From Rugosimonospora acidiphila (GTDB lineage Bacteria > Actinomycetota > Actinomycetes > Mycobacteriales > Micromonosporaceae), in the NCBI RefSeq assembly GCF_039543385.1, contig NZ_BAABJQ010000039.1, positions 1-64,000 of the forward strand: a DNA stretch of 64,000 nt, read 5' to 3'. A program made the translations under genes and the position numbers. Below, piece after piece: positions 16,830 to 24,267 of this stretch (position 1 is the first letter of the stretch; the number at the start of each line of letters is the position of its first letter). The notes under the pieces are model-generated. The model was not told the DNA's origin. It did not search any database and saw nothing but the letters and a program-made list of their open reading frames with translations.

Positions 16830-17936
16830 TCAGCGGTTACCGATGAAGGTCTGCACCGAACCGGCGGGTGGCTCGGCGCCGATGAGCTTGGCGAGCAGCT
16901 GACTGGCGGGGTTGTTGAATCGCATCACCGCGTCCGGGGGGAGCAGGCCCAGATCGATCATCAGATTGCCGGCGCGGTGCATCAGGATCGCCAGCCGTAC
17001 CCCGGCCCAGACCTCGTAGTAGTCAAGGTGGTCGACGGTCCGGCCGGATGCCTTCTCGTAGATGGCCACGACCTGGTCCCTGGTGGGGAAGCCCGCCGGT
17101 GCAGGCAGGCCGATCCCCTCGGTGTGGTGGCGCACGAGGAACAGCCACCAGGCCAACTCGATGTCGGGGTGCCCGAGACCCACCATCTCCCAATCGAGGA
17201 TGGCGTTCACCGCGAGGTCGTCGCCGAACATCATGTTCCCGATGCGCGCGTCGCCCCAGTTGAGTACGGGCTCGCGCCGGTCATCCGGCCGGTGCGCGTG
17301 AAGCCAGGCGAAACCCGCCTCGATGGTCGGGTTGACCTCGGCACCACGGGCCCAGTCGTACAACTCGCGCCACTTGCAGACCTCAGCGTCGAAGACGTCG
17401 GTACCCTCCGGCGGAGCCAGGAACCCGAGCCCGAGGCCTTTCCAGTCGACGTCGTGAATGGCGGCCAGCGCCTCGATCGACGCCGTACACAGACGCGACT
17501 GCTGCTCGGGCGAGAGCTCGAGCACCCAACCGCTGGCCGTGAACGGCGGGTCGTCGGCTGGGACGTTTCCGTGTGCCCGCTCCATCACGAGGAACGGCGC
17601 ACCCAATGCTGCGGGGTCCTCCTCGACCCAGCGCACCGCGGGTACCGGCTGCCCGATGCCGGCCAGGGCCGTCATCACCACGGCCTCCTTGCCGAGGTCG
17701 GGATCCTTGAAGATCGCCGGGCCGTCGGGTGCGATCCGGGCGACGAGCTGCCTGCTCGTCAACGTCCCGTCGGTGGACCAGGAGGCGTTGAACAGCACAG
17801 TTGTGTTGGACATTCCACTCGCGCTGGGAATCTCGAAATCGTCGACGACGACGTCGGTCGCCTCGGGCAGCTGCGCGGCGAGCCAGCGCCGCAGGCTGTC
17901 TCGGAGCTCCTGCGGGTCCTTGTTGGTCAGTGCCAT
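16830..17936 (-). CDS. phosphotransferase-family protein (APH/choline-kinase fold)
   Basis: A 368-residue protein of the aminoglycoside phosphotransferase/ACAD10-like kinase family, which transfers phosphate to small molecules or acyl-type substrates. Visible landmarks: N-lobe with SGMSNTTVLF (nucleotide loop) and RQLVARIAP (Lys position replaced by Arg-Ile context), APFLVMERAHGNVP hinge, catalytic loop LNWGDARIGNMMF (the usual HGD is NWGD, a variant common in this subfamily), and the metal-binding AILDWEMVGLGHPDIEL in place of DFG. Resistance is not implied: this branch is mostly metabolic and of unknown substrate. Start ATG 17936 is 13 bases after the stop of the DUF7064-like gene, with AGGATTCTC before it, so the two form an operon. 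Confidence 0.82.
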   Translation of the reverse strand: MALTNKDPQELRDSLRRWLAAQLPEATDVVVDDFEIPSASGMSNTTVLFNASWSTDGTLTSRQLVARIAPDGPAIFKDPDLGKEAVVMTALAGIGQPVPAVRWVEEDPAALGAPFLVMERAHGNVPADDPPFTASGWVLELSPEQQSRLCTASIEALAAIHDVDWKGLGLGFLAPPEGTDVFDAEVCKWRELYDWARGAEVNPTIEAGFAWLHAHRPDDRREPVLNWGDARIGNMMFGDDLAVNAILDWEMVGLGHPDIELAWWLFLVRHHTEGIGLPAPAGFPTRDQVVAIYEKASGRTVDHLDYYEVWAGVRLAILMHRAGNLMIDLGLLPPDAVMRFNNPASQLLAKLIGAEPPAGSVQTFIGNR

Positions 17937-17949
17937 GAGAATCCTCCCG

Positions 17950-18999
17950 TCAATCCGTGGCCGTGTGGCGGCTGCGCGCCTTGACCGCGCGGTGGTAGCG
18001 GTCGAACCAGGTCTCCTGGTAGGTGGAGTGGGTCACCCGGCCCTGCTCGTCCTCCCAGCGGTAGACGCTGTCGTGGAAGGAAACATTGGGCCAGGCGGGA
18101 AGCGTCGCCGTCGCGATCGCCTCCCCGACGAACCGGTAGATCCGGCCATCCTCGTCCTCGGCCTCGATCTCCTGGCGCAGCGACGCGAAGGTGTGCGGCT
18201 GCCGCTGCAGGACGTTGCGTCGCACCCGGGTGATCTGCTTGTTCTCGCCATTGCTGTGCAGCCAGGCGAAGTGGTGGGTGGGTGCTCCGTCGGGAACTTC
18301 ATAGACGCCCAACCACTCCGGGTTGGTGTCCGGTGCCTCGAAGCCGACCTGGTTGAAGATCAGGTCCGGGCCGAAGTACATCGGGGTCCACCCGACCGGG
18401 GGAACGGGCACCCCGCCCTGCGTCTCCTTGCGCACCTGGCGCCACGACCGATCCCGGATCGCGTAGCAGTCGATGTCGTAGTGCTCGCCGCGCAGCTCCA
18501 GCTGACCGGTGCAGTGCATGAACTGCTCGCTACCGCCAGGCACCCGGCCCGGAGCGTTGTGATAGTTCTCCTCGCCGGGCATCACGTGGCCGCGCGCCAG
18601 CAACGGTGTCACCGCGGTCTGGATGAGGTCGAGCTTCGTCTGTCCGTCGGTGCTGGCGTAGCTGATACGCACCTCCCGCCCCGGCTCCATGAACTCGATC
18701 CGCAGCCCGTTCGCGGTCGTGATGGTGTTTGCGTCGATGTCGGGCCACGGCATCGTGATCTCGTAGTTCAGGTGGTCGATGTCGAGGACGTTGATGTTGT
18801 CGGTCCCGCGGAAGATCGCCGCGCCCCCCTGACACAGCGGAAATGCTGGCTGGTAGCGGAGGTAGAGGAAAGCGCCGATCTGCGCGTGCGGGATCGAGAA
18901 GCTGAAGTAGTGGGTGTGGATGGTGTGCGGGTCCCAGTGCTCGCCGTCGGGCAGCGGGACGATCAGATCGGTCTCCGGGGGATGGGTGGCGTGTCCCAA
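17950..18999 (-). CDS. CrtC/AttH-like calycin-fold protein (DUF7064/DUF7065 type)
   Basis: A 349-residue protein of the lipocalin-like CrtC/AttH superfamily, probably the branch now labelled DUF7064/DUF7065. Landmarks: WDPHTIHTHYFSF near the N-terminus, repeated beta-strands, GRVPGGSEQFMHCTGQLEL and the motif YDIDCYAIRDRSWRQVR, equivalent to the D-H/R-S-W-G-x-R signature of the superfamily. Members act on lipophilic substrates, but for most no activity is known. The start chosen is TTG 18999 (GAAAGGG nine bases upstream); the frame stays open to 19365 but that part is Ser/Arg-rich and antisense to the anti-sigma gene. It is the first gene of an operon with the phosphotransferase, suggesting both act on one substrate. 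Confidence 0.7.
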   Translation of the reverse strand: MGHATHPPETDLIVPLPDGEHWDPHTIHTHYFSFSIPHAQIGAFLYLRYQPAFPLCQGGAAIFRGTDNINVLDIDHLNYEITMPWPDIDANTITTANGLRIEFMEPGREVRISYASTDGQTKLDLIQTAVTPLLARGHVMPGEENYHNAPGRVPGGSEQFMHCTGQLELRGEHYDIDCYAIRDRSWRQVRKETQGGVPVPPVGWTPMYFGPDLIFNQVGFEAPDTNPEWLGVYEVPDGAPTHHFAWLHSNGENKQITRVRRNVLQRQPHTFASLRQEIEAEDEDGRIYRFVGEAIATATLPAWPNVSFHDSVYRWEDEQGRVTHSTYQETWFDRYHRAVKARSRHTATD

Positions 19000-19098
19000 T
19001 GTGATGAACCCTTTCTCTCGGACGAGGCGTGCGGGTCGGGATGGGCGGAGCAGGGCCGCGCCGGTCACGGTCAACTGCGGTGTCAGCGCGCCCGACGC

Positions 19099-19124
19099 TG
19101 AATCAAACGGGGCTCGTGGCCGTT
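19099..19124 (+). promoter_or_regulatory. ECF-type promoter element, copy C (anti-sigma gene)
   Basis: TGAATCAAAC (19099-19108), 13 bases, then GTT at 19122-19124. It is 18 bases before the anti-sigma ATG, so the transcript would be nearly leaderless but still include AGGGG at 19127. The -35-like decamer is identical to copy A. Confidence 0.5.
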
Positions 19125-19141
19125 GTAGGGGTGTGGCTGAG

Positions 19142-19342
19142 ATGCCTGATGAGCACCGGCGGCTCCGGTTGTCGCTCGGCGCGTACGTTCTCGGTGAGAT
19201 GTCGGCTGCCGAGGCCGTGGCGCTCGAGCGGCACCTGGCCCGCTGTGTCGACTGCTCCGTCGAAGCGGATGGCCTGATCGAGGCGCTGTTCGCCCTCACC
19301 CTGCTACCTGAGCAGGAGGGTCGCAGACCCGCCGACGAGTAG
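19142..19342 (+). CDS. small zinc-finger anti-sigma factor
   Basis: A 66-residue protein with the anti-sigma zinc-finger (ZAS) fold: LRLSLGAYVLGEMSAAEAVA followed by ERHLARCVDCSVEA, containing His-x3-Cys-x2-Cys. Such domains bind the sigma factor between regions 2 and 4 and release it on a signal, often redox. Here the protein ends soon after a third helix, with no membrane segment or sensor domain, so it would be a soluble RsrA-like anti-sigma or a minimal version. ATG 19142 has AGGGG ten bases upstream; GTG 19133 is possible. It is not adjacent to a sigma gene; the only ECF gene in the window is at 14974. It carries its own copy of the promoter element (19099-19124), consistent with autoregulation. 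Confidence 0.75.
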   Translation: MPDEHRRLRLSLGAYVLGEMSAAEAVALERHLARCVDCSVEADGLIEALFALTLLPEQEGRRPADE

Positions 19343-19361
19343 GACATGTCGATGCCCCCGG

Positions 19362-22136
19362 TCACTCGGCCAGGTCGAGATCGGGTAGGTCGTCCCCCAT
19401 GAGGGTGCTGAGCTGCTCAGCCGTCACCGACGCGGCACTGTCGACGAGGCGCCGGGCGTGGCGCTCGGTCATCTCCTGGAACACCTTGCGGGCGAACCGC
19501 CCGTTGCCGAAGCCTTCGCCGCGACCGGTCGCGTCGAAGAACGTCGCCAGTGCGGCCCGGGTCGGCGGGGGCAGCTCGTACTGGTGGGATGCCGCCTGGT
19601 GGGCGACGATGTCCACCAACTCCGCCGAGGTGTAGTCGTCGAACGTGAGCGTCCGGGTGAACCTGGACGCCAGGCCCGGGTTGGCGCCGACGAACCGTTC
19701 CATCTGGTCGGGATATCCGGCGACGATCACGACCACCTCGTCGCGGTGGTCTTCCATCAGCTTGACCAGCGTGGAGATCGCCTCCTGGCCGAAGTCGTTT
19801 CCGCGGCCGTCGGGAACCAGGGCGTACGCCTCGTCGATGAAGAGCACTCCGCCGAGGGCACGCCGGAACGCGGCCTGCGTCTTCGGTGCGGTGTGCCCGA
19901 CGTACTCGCCCACCAGCATCGAGCGGTCGACCTCGACCAGGTGTCCGGTGTTGAGCATGCCCAGCGCGGCGAGGATCTGCCCGTAGAGGCGGGCGACGGT
20001 GGTCTTGCCGGTTCCAGGATTGCCGGCGAAGACGAGGTGGCGGGAGAGCGGAGGAGGCAGCAGGCCGGCTTCCTGCCGTTGCTTGACCATCTGCATCAGC
20101 TTGACCAGTGTGCCGACGTCCTGCTTGGCCCGGCGCAGGCCGACCAGCTCGTCGAGCTGGTGCAGCAGCTCGGCGAGGCCACGGTCATCGGCCGCGGCCT
20201 GTGCCGCGGGATCGCCTCCCGCGCCGATTCGCGCCATGCCGCTGGGCGGGCTCGCCCGGCCGGATCGCCCGACCGGCAGGTGGCTGACCCGCACGCCGCT
20301 GACCTCGCAGTCGACGATGACCGGTTCGGCCTCCGCCGCCAACTCCACGTCCTGTTCGACGTCGCGGATGTGGCAGCGGCGCAGGGTGGGTGCGGCCGAC
20401 GGGCCGACGTAGACGGCCGGCGCGCCGGTACCCGTGATGCTGCAGTCTTCCAGCTTGGCCCGTACCCGCGGGGCGAGGTAAATGCCGTTGCCGTGGCAGT
20501 CCTTGACGGTGAGCGACCTGATCAGCGGGGTACCTCCGTCCCAGACCACGAGGCCGTTGCCGCCCGCGTCGGTGATCTCGCAGCCATCGATGCCGGCCTG
20601 GCTGTCCTGGTCCAGGAACACCCCGGTGGCGCCGCTGTTGCGGAAGCTCGAGTCGCGGACGATCGGGCTGGTGCCCGGCCCGGTCTCCAGGCCCGAGGTC
20701 GTGGTACCGGTGACCGTGCAGTTCACGAGCAGCGGGTGGTGAGGTGTGTCCTGGACGCGGATACCCACGTTCGCCTGTGTCACCGTGACCCCGAGCACGG
20801 TCGCGTCGCCGCTGTCCTCGATCTGCAGGCCGGTCATCCCGACGGCGTTCAGCGCGCCGCCGGCCAACCGCAGCATGCCGCGGTCGGTGCAGCGCACGCC
20901 GTGCTCCGGTGTCCCGGAGACCGTACAGTCGTGAAGATCCACCTTTGCCTGCCCGCCGATGTGCACGGCGCTGAACCCGGATTCACGGATGGTGCATCCG
21001 GTCAGGTTCACCGACGCCTCTTCACCGGCGAGAAGCCCGTTGGCCGCGGTTCGCGCGATGGTGGTGTCCGTTGCGGACAACCGAGCCGACTTCTGCACGA
21101 CCAGTCCCGTGCTGGCGCTGCCGATGATTCCGCAGCCCGCCAGGCTCAGGGTGCTGGTACCGGTGGCGAATATGCCGGCCTTGCCGGCGTCGCGCACGTG
21201 CGAGCGGTCGATGCTCAGCTGTGCGGCGCCGGTGGCGAGGATCCCGCTGCCGACCGCGCGGGTGATCGTGGTGTCGACCACGGTGACGCCGCCCACCGCT
21301 CTGGGGTCGACACCACCGTCCACCGTGGAGGATCCATCGTCGATGCGGGCGCAGCAATCGGTCACCCGCACCGCGTCACCCCCGATGTCGCGCAGGCGAC
21401 TGGAGTGGATCACGAGTGCGGCGTCGTCATCGACCAGTACGCCGCACTCGCCGGCCTCGGCGATCTCGCAGTCGACGACGCAGCTGGCGGCGCTGTCGCT
21501 CAGGTGCAGACCGGCTGCGGTCACCCGGGACACGGTCGTGGTCACCAGCCGGGCCTGGCTCGACTGGGCCATCGCGATGCCGCTGCCCTCGACGTCCTCG
21601 ACCGCGCAGTTGGTCACCTGTATCCGGGAGTCCCCGTTGGCCCGCACCGCGGCATCGTCGCAGTGGTGGATGCGGCACCCGGTGATGTCCGCGACGGCCC
21701 ACCCGGTCAGCGCCAATTCCCCGACCGAGATGTCGCAGTCCTGCAGGGCCAGGGCGCCGGCCGATACCAGGACCGGCGCCCGCATCGTCAGGCCGCGCAC
21801 GCCGACGGTACCGGCACGCACGTGCAGTCCTGGACCCTCCGCAGAAGTCAACACGACGGTGCCGTCCGTCGCCTCGGCGGTGATCGTGACGTCCCGGTCG
21901 ACCACCAAGGTTTCCTGGTAGACCCCCGGCGCGACGACCACCACTCCGCCGTCGGCCGCTGCCCGCAGCGCCGAACCTATGGTGCGGTGGTTCCCCCAGC
22001 CGCGGGCGGCCACGCGTAGTGGCGGACCGACCGACCTGACCGCCACGGTGACGAACTCGCCCGGGGCGCTCGCGGTCAGCGGCTTCCCGCCGGAGCGCCC
22101 GACAGACCCAGTGGCAGCAGTTGATCTGGCCGACAT
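19362..22136 (-). CDS. parallel beta-helix fused to EccA/CbbX-type AAA+ ATPase
   Basis: A 924-residue two-part protein. Residues ~35-620 form a long right-handed parallel beta-helix: more than 20 turns of ~23 residues with the pattern ...xDCxIxxxGxxGVxVxDxAxxxL... (e.g. LTMRAPVLVSAGALALQDCD, IHHCDDAAVRANG, GVRCTDRGMLRLAGG). Residues ~655-920 are an AAA+ domain of the CbbX/SpoVK/EccA family: Walker A VFAGNPGTGKTT (Lys711), Walker B GVLFIDEAYAL, sensor GNDFGQEAISTLVKLMEDHRDEVVVIVAGYP and arginine finger GLASRFTRTLTF. EccA ATPases assist ESX substrate export, normally with a TPR domain in front; here the TPR is replaced by a beta-helix. Divergent from the T7SS operon (eccD at 22641) and carrying a promoter element at 22250-22275. 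Confidence 0.88.
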   Translation of the reverse strand: MSARSTAATGSVGRSGGKPLTASAPGEFVTVAVRSVGPPLRVAARGWGNHRTIGSALRAAADGGVVVVAPGVYQETLVVDRDVTITAEATDGTVVLTSAEGPGLHVRAGTVGVRGLTMRAPVLVSAGALALQDCDISVGELALTGWAVADITGCRIHHCDDAAVRANGDSRIQVTNCAVEDVEGSGIAMAQSSQARLVTTTVSRVTAAGLHLSDSAASCVVDCEIAEAGECGVLVDDDAALVIHSSRLRDIGGDAVRVTDCCARIDDGSSTVDGGVDPRAVGGVTVVDTTITRAVGSGILATGAAQLSIDRSHVRDAGKAGIFATGTSTLSLAGCGIIGSASTGLVVQKSARLSATDTTIARTAANGLLAGEEASVNLTGCTIRESGFSAVHIGGQAKVDLHDCTVSGTPEHGVRCTDRGMLRLAGGALNAVGMTGLQIEDSGDATVLGVTVTQANVGIRVQDTPHHPLLVNCTVTGTTTSGLETGPGTSPIVRDSSFRNSGATGVFLDQDSQAGIDGCEITDAGGNGLVVWDGGTPLIRSLTVKDCHGNGIYLAPRVRAKLEDCSITGTGAPAVYVGPSAAPTLRRCHIRDVEQDVELAAEAEPVIVDCEVSGVRVSHLPVGRSGRASPPSGMARIGAGGDPAAQAAADDRGLAELLHQLDELVGLRRAKQDVGTLVKLMQMVKQRQEAGLLPPPLSRHLVFAGNPGTGKTTVARLYGQILAALGMLNTGHLVEVDRSMLVGEYVGHTAPKTQAAFRRALGGVLFIDEAYALVPDGRGNDFGQEAISTLVKLMEDHRDEVVVIVAGYPDQMERFVGANPGLASRFTRTLTFDDYTSAELVDIVAHQAASHQYELPPPTRAALATFFDATGRGEGFGNGRFARKVFQEMTERHARRLVDSAASVTAEQLSTLMGDDLPDLDLAE

Positions 22137-22249
22137 GCTAGGCGCCCGCGTTCGTGTCGGCCGCCGCTGCGCGGGTCCATCCCACTGCTCGATCGCCCCG
22201 TCGTCTCACGCTGCGCTCCTCGACGTTGTCTGCGCTGTCAGACCGTCAT

Positions 22250-22275
22250 GACGGACCGGAACGGGGTTTCATTCA
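22250..22275 (-). promoter_or_regulatory. ECF-type promoter element, copy B (beta-helix/AAA gene)
   Basis: On the minus strand this reads TGAATGAAAC, 13 bases, then GTC followed by ATG. It precedes the beta-helix/AAA start at 22136 by ~110 bases. Similarity to copy A covers about 40 bases on this strand. The surrounding gap 22137-22491 holds no other supported gene. Confidence 0.55.
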
Positions 22276-22491
22276 GATCCAGATGAAGGAACTGGGCGCC
22301 ACGGCCGTAATGACCCGGTGAAGGCGACGGTCCCGCGACTTCGGGAGGCGAACGTGTCAGCCAGCTGGCGAACTGACGGCCGGCGCCCGGCTGGCGACCT
22401 GCCGAGCGCGGTGCCTTCGCGCGCGGCGCAGCATCCACCATTCACCGCCGGCTCAGCTTTTGCCGGCCCCGAGGAGCCTCAGGAGGCCACC

Positions 22492-22623
22492 GTGTCGGAA
22501 TTGCCCGCGGGTCGGATCGCCGTCCCGCGCATCCGGAAAGACGTTGGGGGCATCGCGCTGGACATCGCGGCGCGGCCCGACCGAGACAACGCCCACGCGA
22601 CCGCCTGCCGGTCCTGGCACTGA
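22492..22623 (+). CDS. small ORF leading the T7SS operon
   Basis: A 43-residue peptide (MSELPAGRIAVPRIRKDVGG...) of unknown function. A textbook AGGAGG sits five bases before its GTG, and eccD follows 17 bases after its stop, so it is probably translated and co-transcribed. No signal peptide, membrane segment or known motif. The frame could begin at GTG 22354 (GGGAGG upstream), giving 89 residues with a low-complexity N-terminus. It might be a leader that couples translation to eccD. Confidence 0.45.
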   Translation: MSELPAGRIAVPRIRKDVGGIALDIAARPDRDNAHATACRSWH

Positions 22624-22640
22624 GCGGCGGGGAGCTACAG

Positions 22641-24035
22641 ATGCTAGACGGGCGCAGTCGGGTCACGGTTGTCGGGGAGCGCCGCCGAGTGGACGTGGCG
22701 CTACCGAGCACGGCACCCATCGCCGAGTATTCAGCCAGCCTCGCCAACCTCTGTGGCCAGGGCGGTCGCGGCGTCACGCCGCCCGCCTGGTCACTCGCGG
22801 TCGCCGGAGACGGGCCGCTTTCGCTCACCACCTCGCTGGCCGACTCAGGCGTGGTCGACGGGCAGGTGCTGTACCTGCGTGACCTGACCCGCCACCCAGG
22901 CTCAGAAGCGATCGTGGCGGACATCGAAGAGCTCATCGCCGGTGCGGCCGATGACCAACGCAAAGCCGACTGGCCGCGATCGTTGGTGGTCATGACTCTG
23001 GGCCTGTTGTGGGTCGCCGGGGCCGCGCTGCTGGCGCTGCGGCATTCGTCCGGGCCCGTGGTCAGCGCGGTCGGACTGCTGGTCGCAGGCCTGCTGCTGC
23101 TGGGTACCGGCTGGGCGCTGGCGCAGCGCCGGGTCGTCGTGCCGGCCACGCTGTGCCTGCTGACGTCGCTGACCGCGGTGCCCTGCTTCGCTGTTGCCGG
23201 CGCGCTGCTGACGCGGGCGGTCGCGGGGGACGCCTTCTTCTGGGTGGGAGCGATCGCCGGTGCGGCCGCCGCAGTACTGATGATCATGGCTACGACGCCG
23301 GAGGCCGTCGTCGTTCTCCTCGGGGTACCGCTCGCCGTCGCCGTCCTCGTGGCACCACTGCTGCTCCTGGTCCACGCCACCAACGTCCAGGTCGCGGCCA
23401 CCACGGTGGTGGCCATGCTGGCCGTGCTGGGGCTGTCGAAGACGTGCACGGCGTTTCTGACGTTGTGGTCAACCCGGCGAGCTGGTGATTCGGCCGGGTT
23501 GGCAGACGGTGCGACCGCACTGCTGATCCGGCACCGACGCCTGCTCGCAGTCCTGATGACGGTGCCTGCGTTGAGCATCGCGGTCGGCCTGCCGGTGCTC
23601 GCCGCGTCCGGCAACAGCTTCGCCCTCGCGATGGCGGCGGTCGCCAGCCTGGCCGTGCTCATCCGCGCCCAGCAGGTCGGGTTCGCCAGCGAATCGGTAC
23701 CGCTGAACAGCGCTGGTCTGGTCGGACTCTTCGCGGTGGTGGCCGTGGCGGCCACGGACATCTGGCGCAGCGACGTGGCCACCACGATCGCGCTGCTCGT
23801 GGCCGGACTCGCGCTCATCGCCCGCTCGACGGTTTCGATGGTGCTGCGCGCCGGCGGTGACGAGGTGGCAGACCTGCCGGCGGGCTTCCCGGCCGGCACC
23901 GGCCGCCCCCGCGGCCGCCGGCGGTTCGTCGACGTCGTCGGTGTGCTCTGCACGCTGGCGACCATCTCGCTGGCGCTCGGCGTCTTCGGCGTGTACGGGG
24001 AGCTGGTCGACATGGGACGGGGAATCGTCGGCTGA
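22641..24035 (+). CDS. eccD: T7SS integral membrane protein EccD
   Basis: A 464-residue core channel component of ESX/type VII secretion. Residues 1-~90 are the cytoplasmic ubiquitin-like YukD domain (SRVTVVGERRRVDVALPST...GVVDGQVLYLRDL). After a short linker comes a run of about eleven hydrophobic segments from ~115 to 455 (LVVMTLGLLWVAGAALLAL, VVSAVGLLVAGLLLLGTGWAL, ...). This is the standard EccD layout and length. ATG 22641 is preceded by GGGGAG. The eccC gene and WXG100 genes follow on the same strand, which supports the call. In known systems EccD forms dimers lining the membrane pore around EccC. Confidence 0.9.
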   Translation: MLDGRSRVTVVGERRRVDVALPSTAPIAEYSASLANLCGQGGRGVTPPAWSLAVAGDGPLSLTTSLADSGVVDGQVLYLRDLTRHPGSEAIVADIEELIAGAADDQRKADWPRSLVVMTLGLLWVAGAALLALRHSSGPVVSAVGLLVAGLLLLGTGWALAQRRVVVPATLCLLTSLTAVPCFAVAGALLTRAVAGDAFFWVGAIAGAAAAVLMIMATTPEAVVVLLGVPLAVAVLVAPLLLLVHATNVQVAATTVVAMLAVLGLSKTCTAFLTLWSTRRAGDSAGLADGATALLIRHRRLLAVLMTVPALSIAVGLPVLAASGNSFALAMAAVASLAVLIRAQQVGFASESVPLNSAGLVGLFAVVAVAATDIWRSDVATTIALLVAGLALIARSTVSMVLRAGGDEVADLPAGFPAGTGRPRGRRRFVDVVGVLCTLATISLALGVFGVYGELVDMGRGIVG

Positions 24036-24102
24036 ACGGCGTGCCGTCGCGGCCGCAGATGCGCGCGACGACGGGCACGGGATCGACTCATTGACGACAA
24101 GG

Positions 24103-24128
24103 TGAATGTAGCGGCGCACGAAGCCGTA
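24103..24128 (+). promoter_or_regulatory. weak copy D of the shared promoter element
   Basis: TGAATGTAGC (24103-24112), 13 bases, then GTA. The TGAAT half and the spacing match copies A-C, but AAAC is replaced by TAGC. It sits between eccD and the small ORF at 24166 and could be an internal promoter of the T7SS operon. The match is marginal. Confidence 0.25.
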
Positions 24129-24165
24129 ATGGAGCGTGTCGCCTGCGTTCGAGGGAGGTCAGTTC

Positions 24166-24264
24166 GTGCGGATGAAGACGCGGCTCATGCTCGTCGCCCC
24201 GCTGCGCGCGGGGCGTGAGCCGAGCGTTGTGGACGCTGGCAGCGGATGCGCGGTTGGGGAGTGA
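24166..24264 (+). CDS. small ORF between eccD and the golvesin-like gene
   Basis: A 32-residue peptide (MRMKTRLMLVAPLRAGREPS...). GGGAGG lies seven bases before the GTG, and the stop is three bases before the next start, a spacing typical of translational coupling. No recognisable domain. It may be a real small protein, a leader peptide or a chance frame. Confidence 0.4.
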   Translation: MRMKTRLMLVAPLRAGREPSVVDAGSGCAVGE

Positions 24265-24267
24265 GCC

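Noticed and set aside
16830..17936. Aminoglycoside resistance gene
   Set aside because: The fold is APH-like, but the sequence belongs to the broad metabolic phosphotransferase branch; nothing indicates an antibiotic substrate.
19000..19365. N-terminal extension of the DUF7064-type frame to 19365
   Set aside because: Ser/Arg-rich, antisense to the anti-sigma gene; homology-like sequence begins only at the TTG start 18999.
19458..22019. Plus-strand open frame of 853 codons opposite the beta-helix/AAA gene
   Set aside because: The minus strand shows clear Walker and beta-helix motifs; the plus frame has only low-complexity Arg/Asp/Gly composition.
22442..24100. Minus-strand open frame of 552 codons opposite eccD
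   Set aside because: Ser/Thr/Ala-rich with no motifs; eccD on the plus strand has a ubiquitin-like domain and eleven hydrophobic segments.
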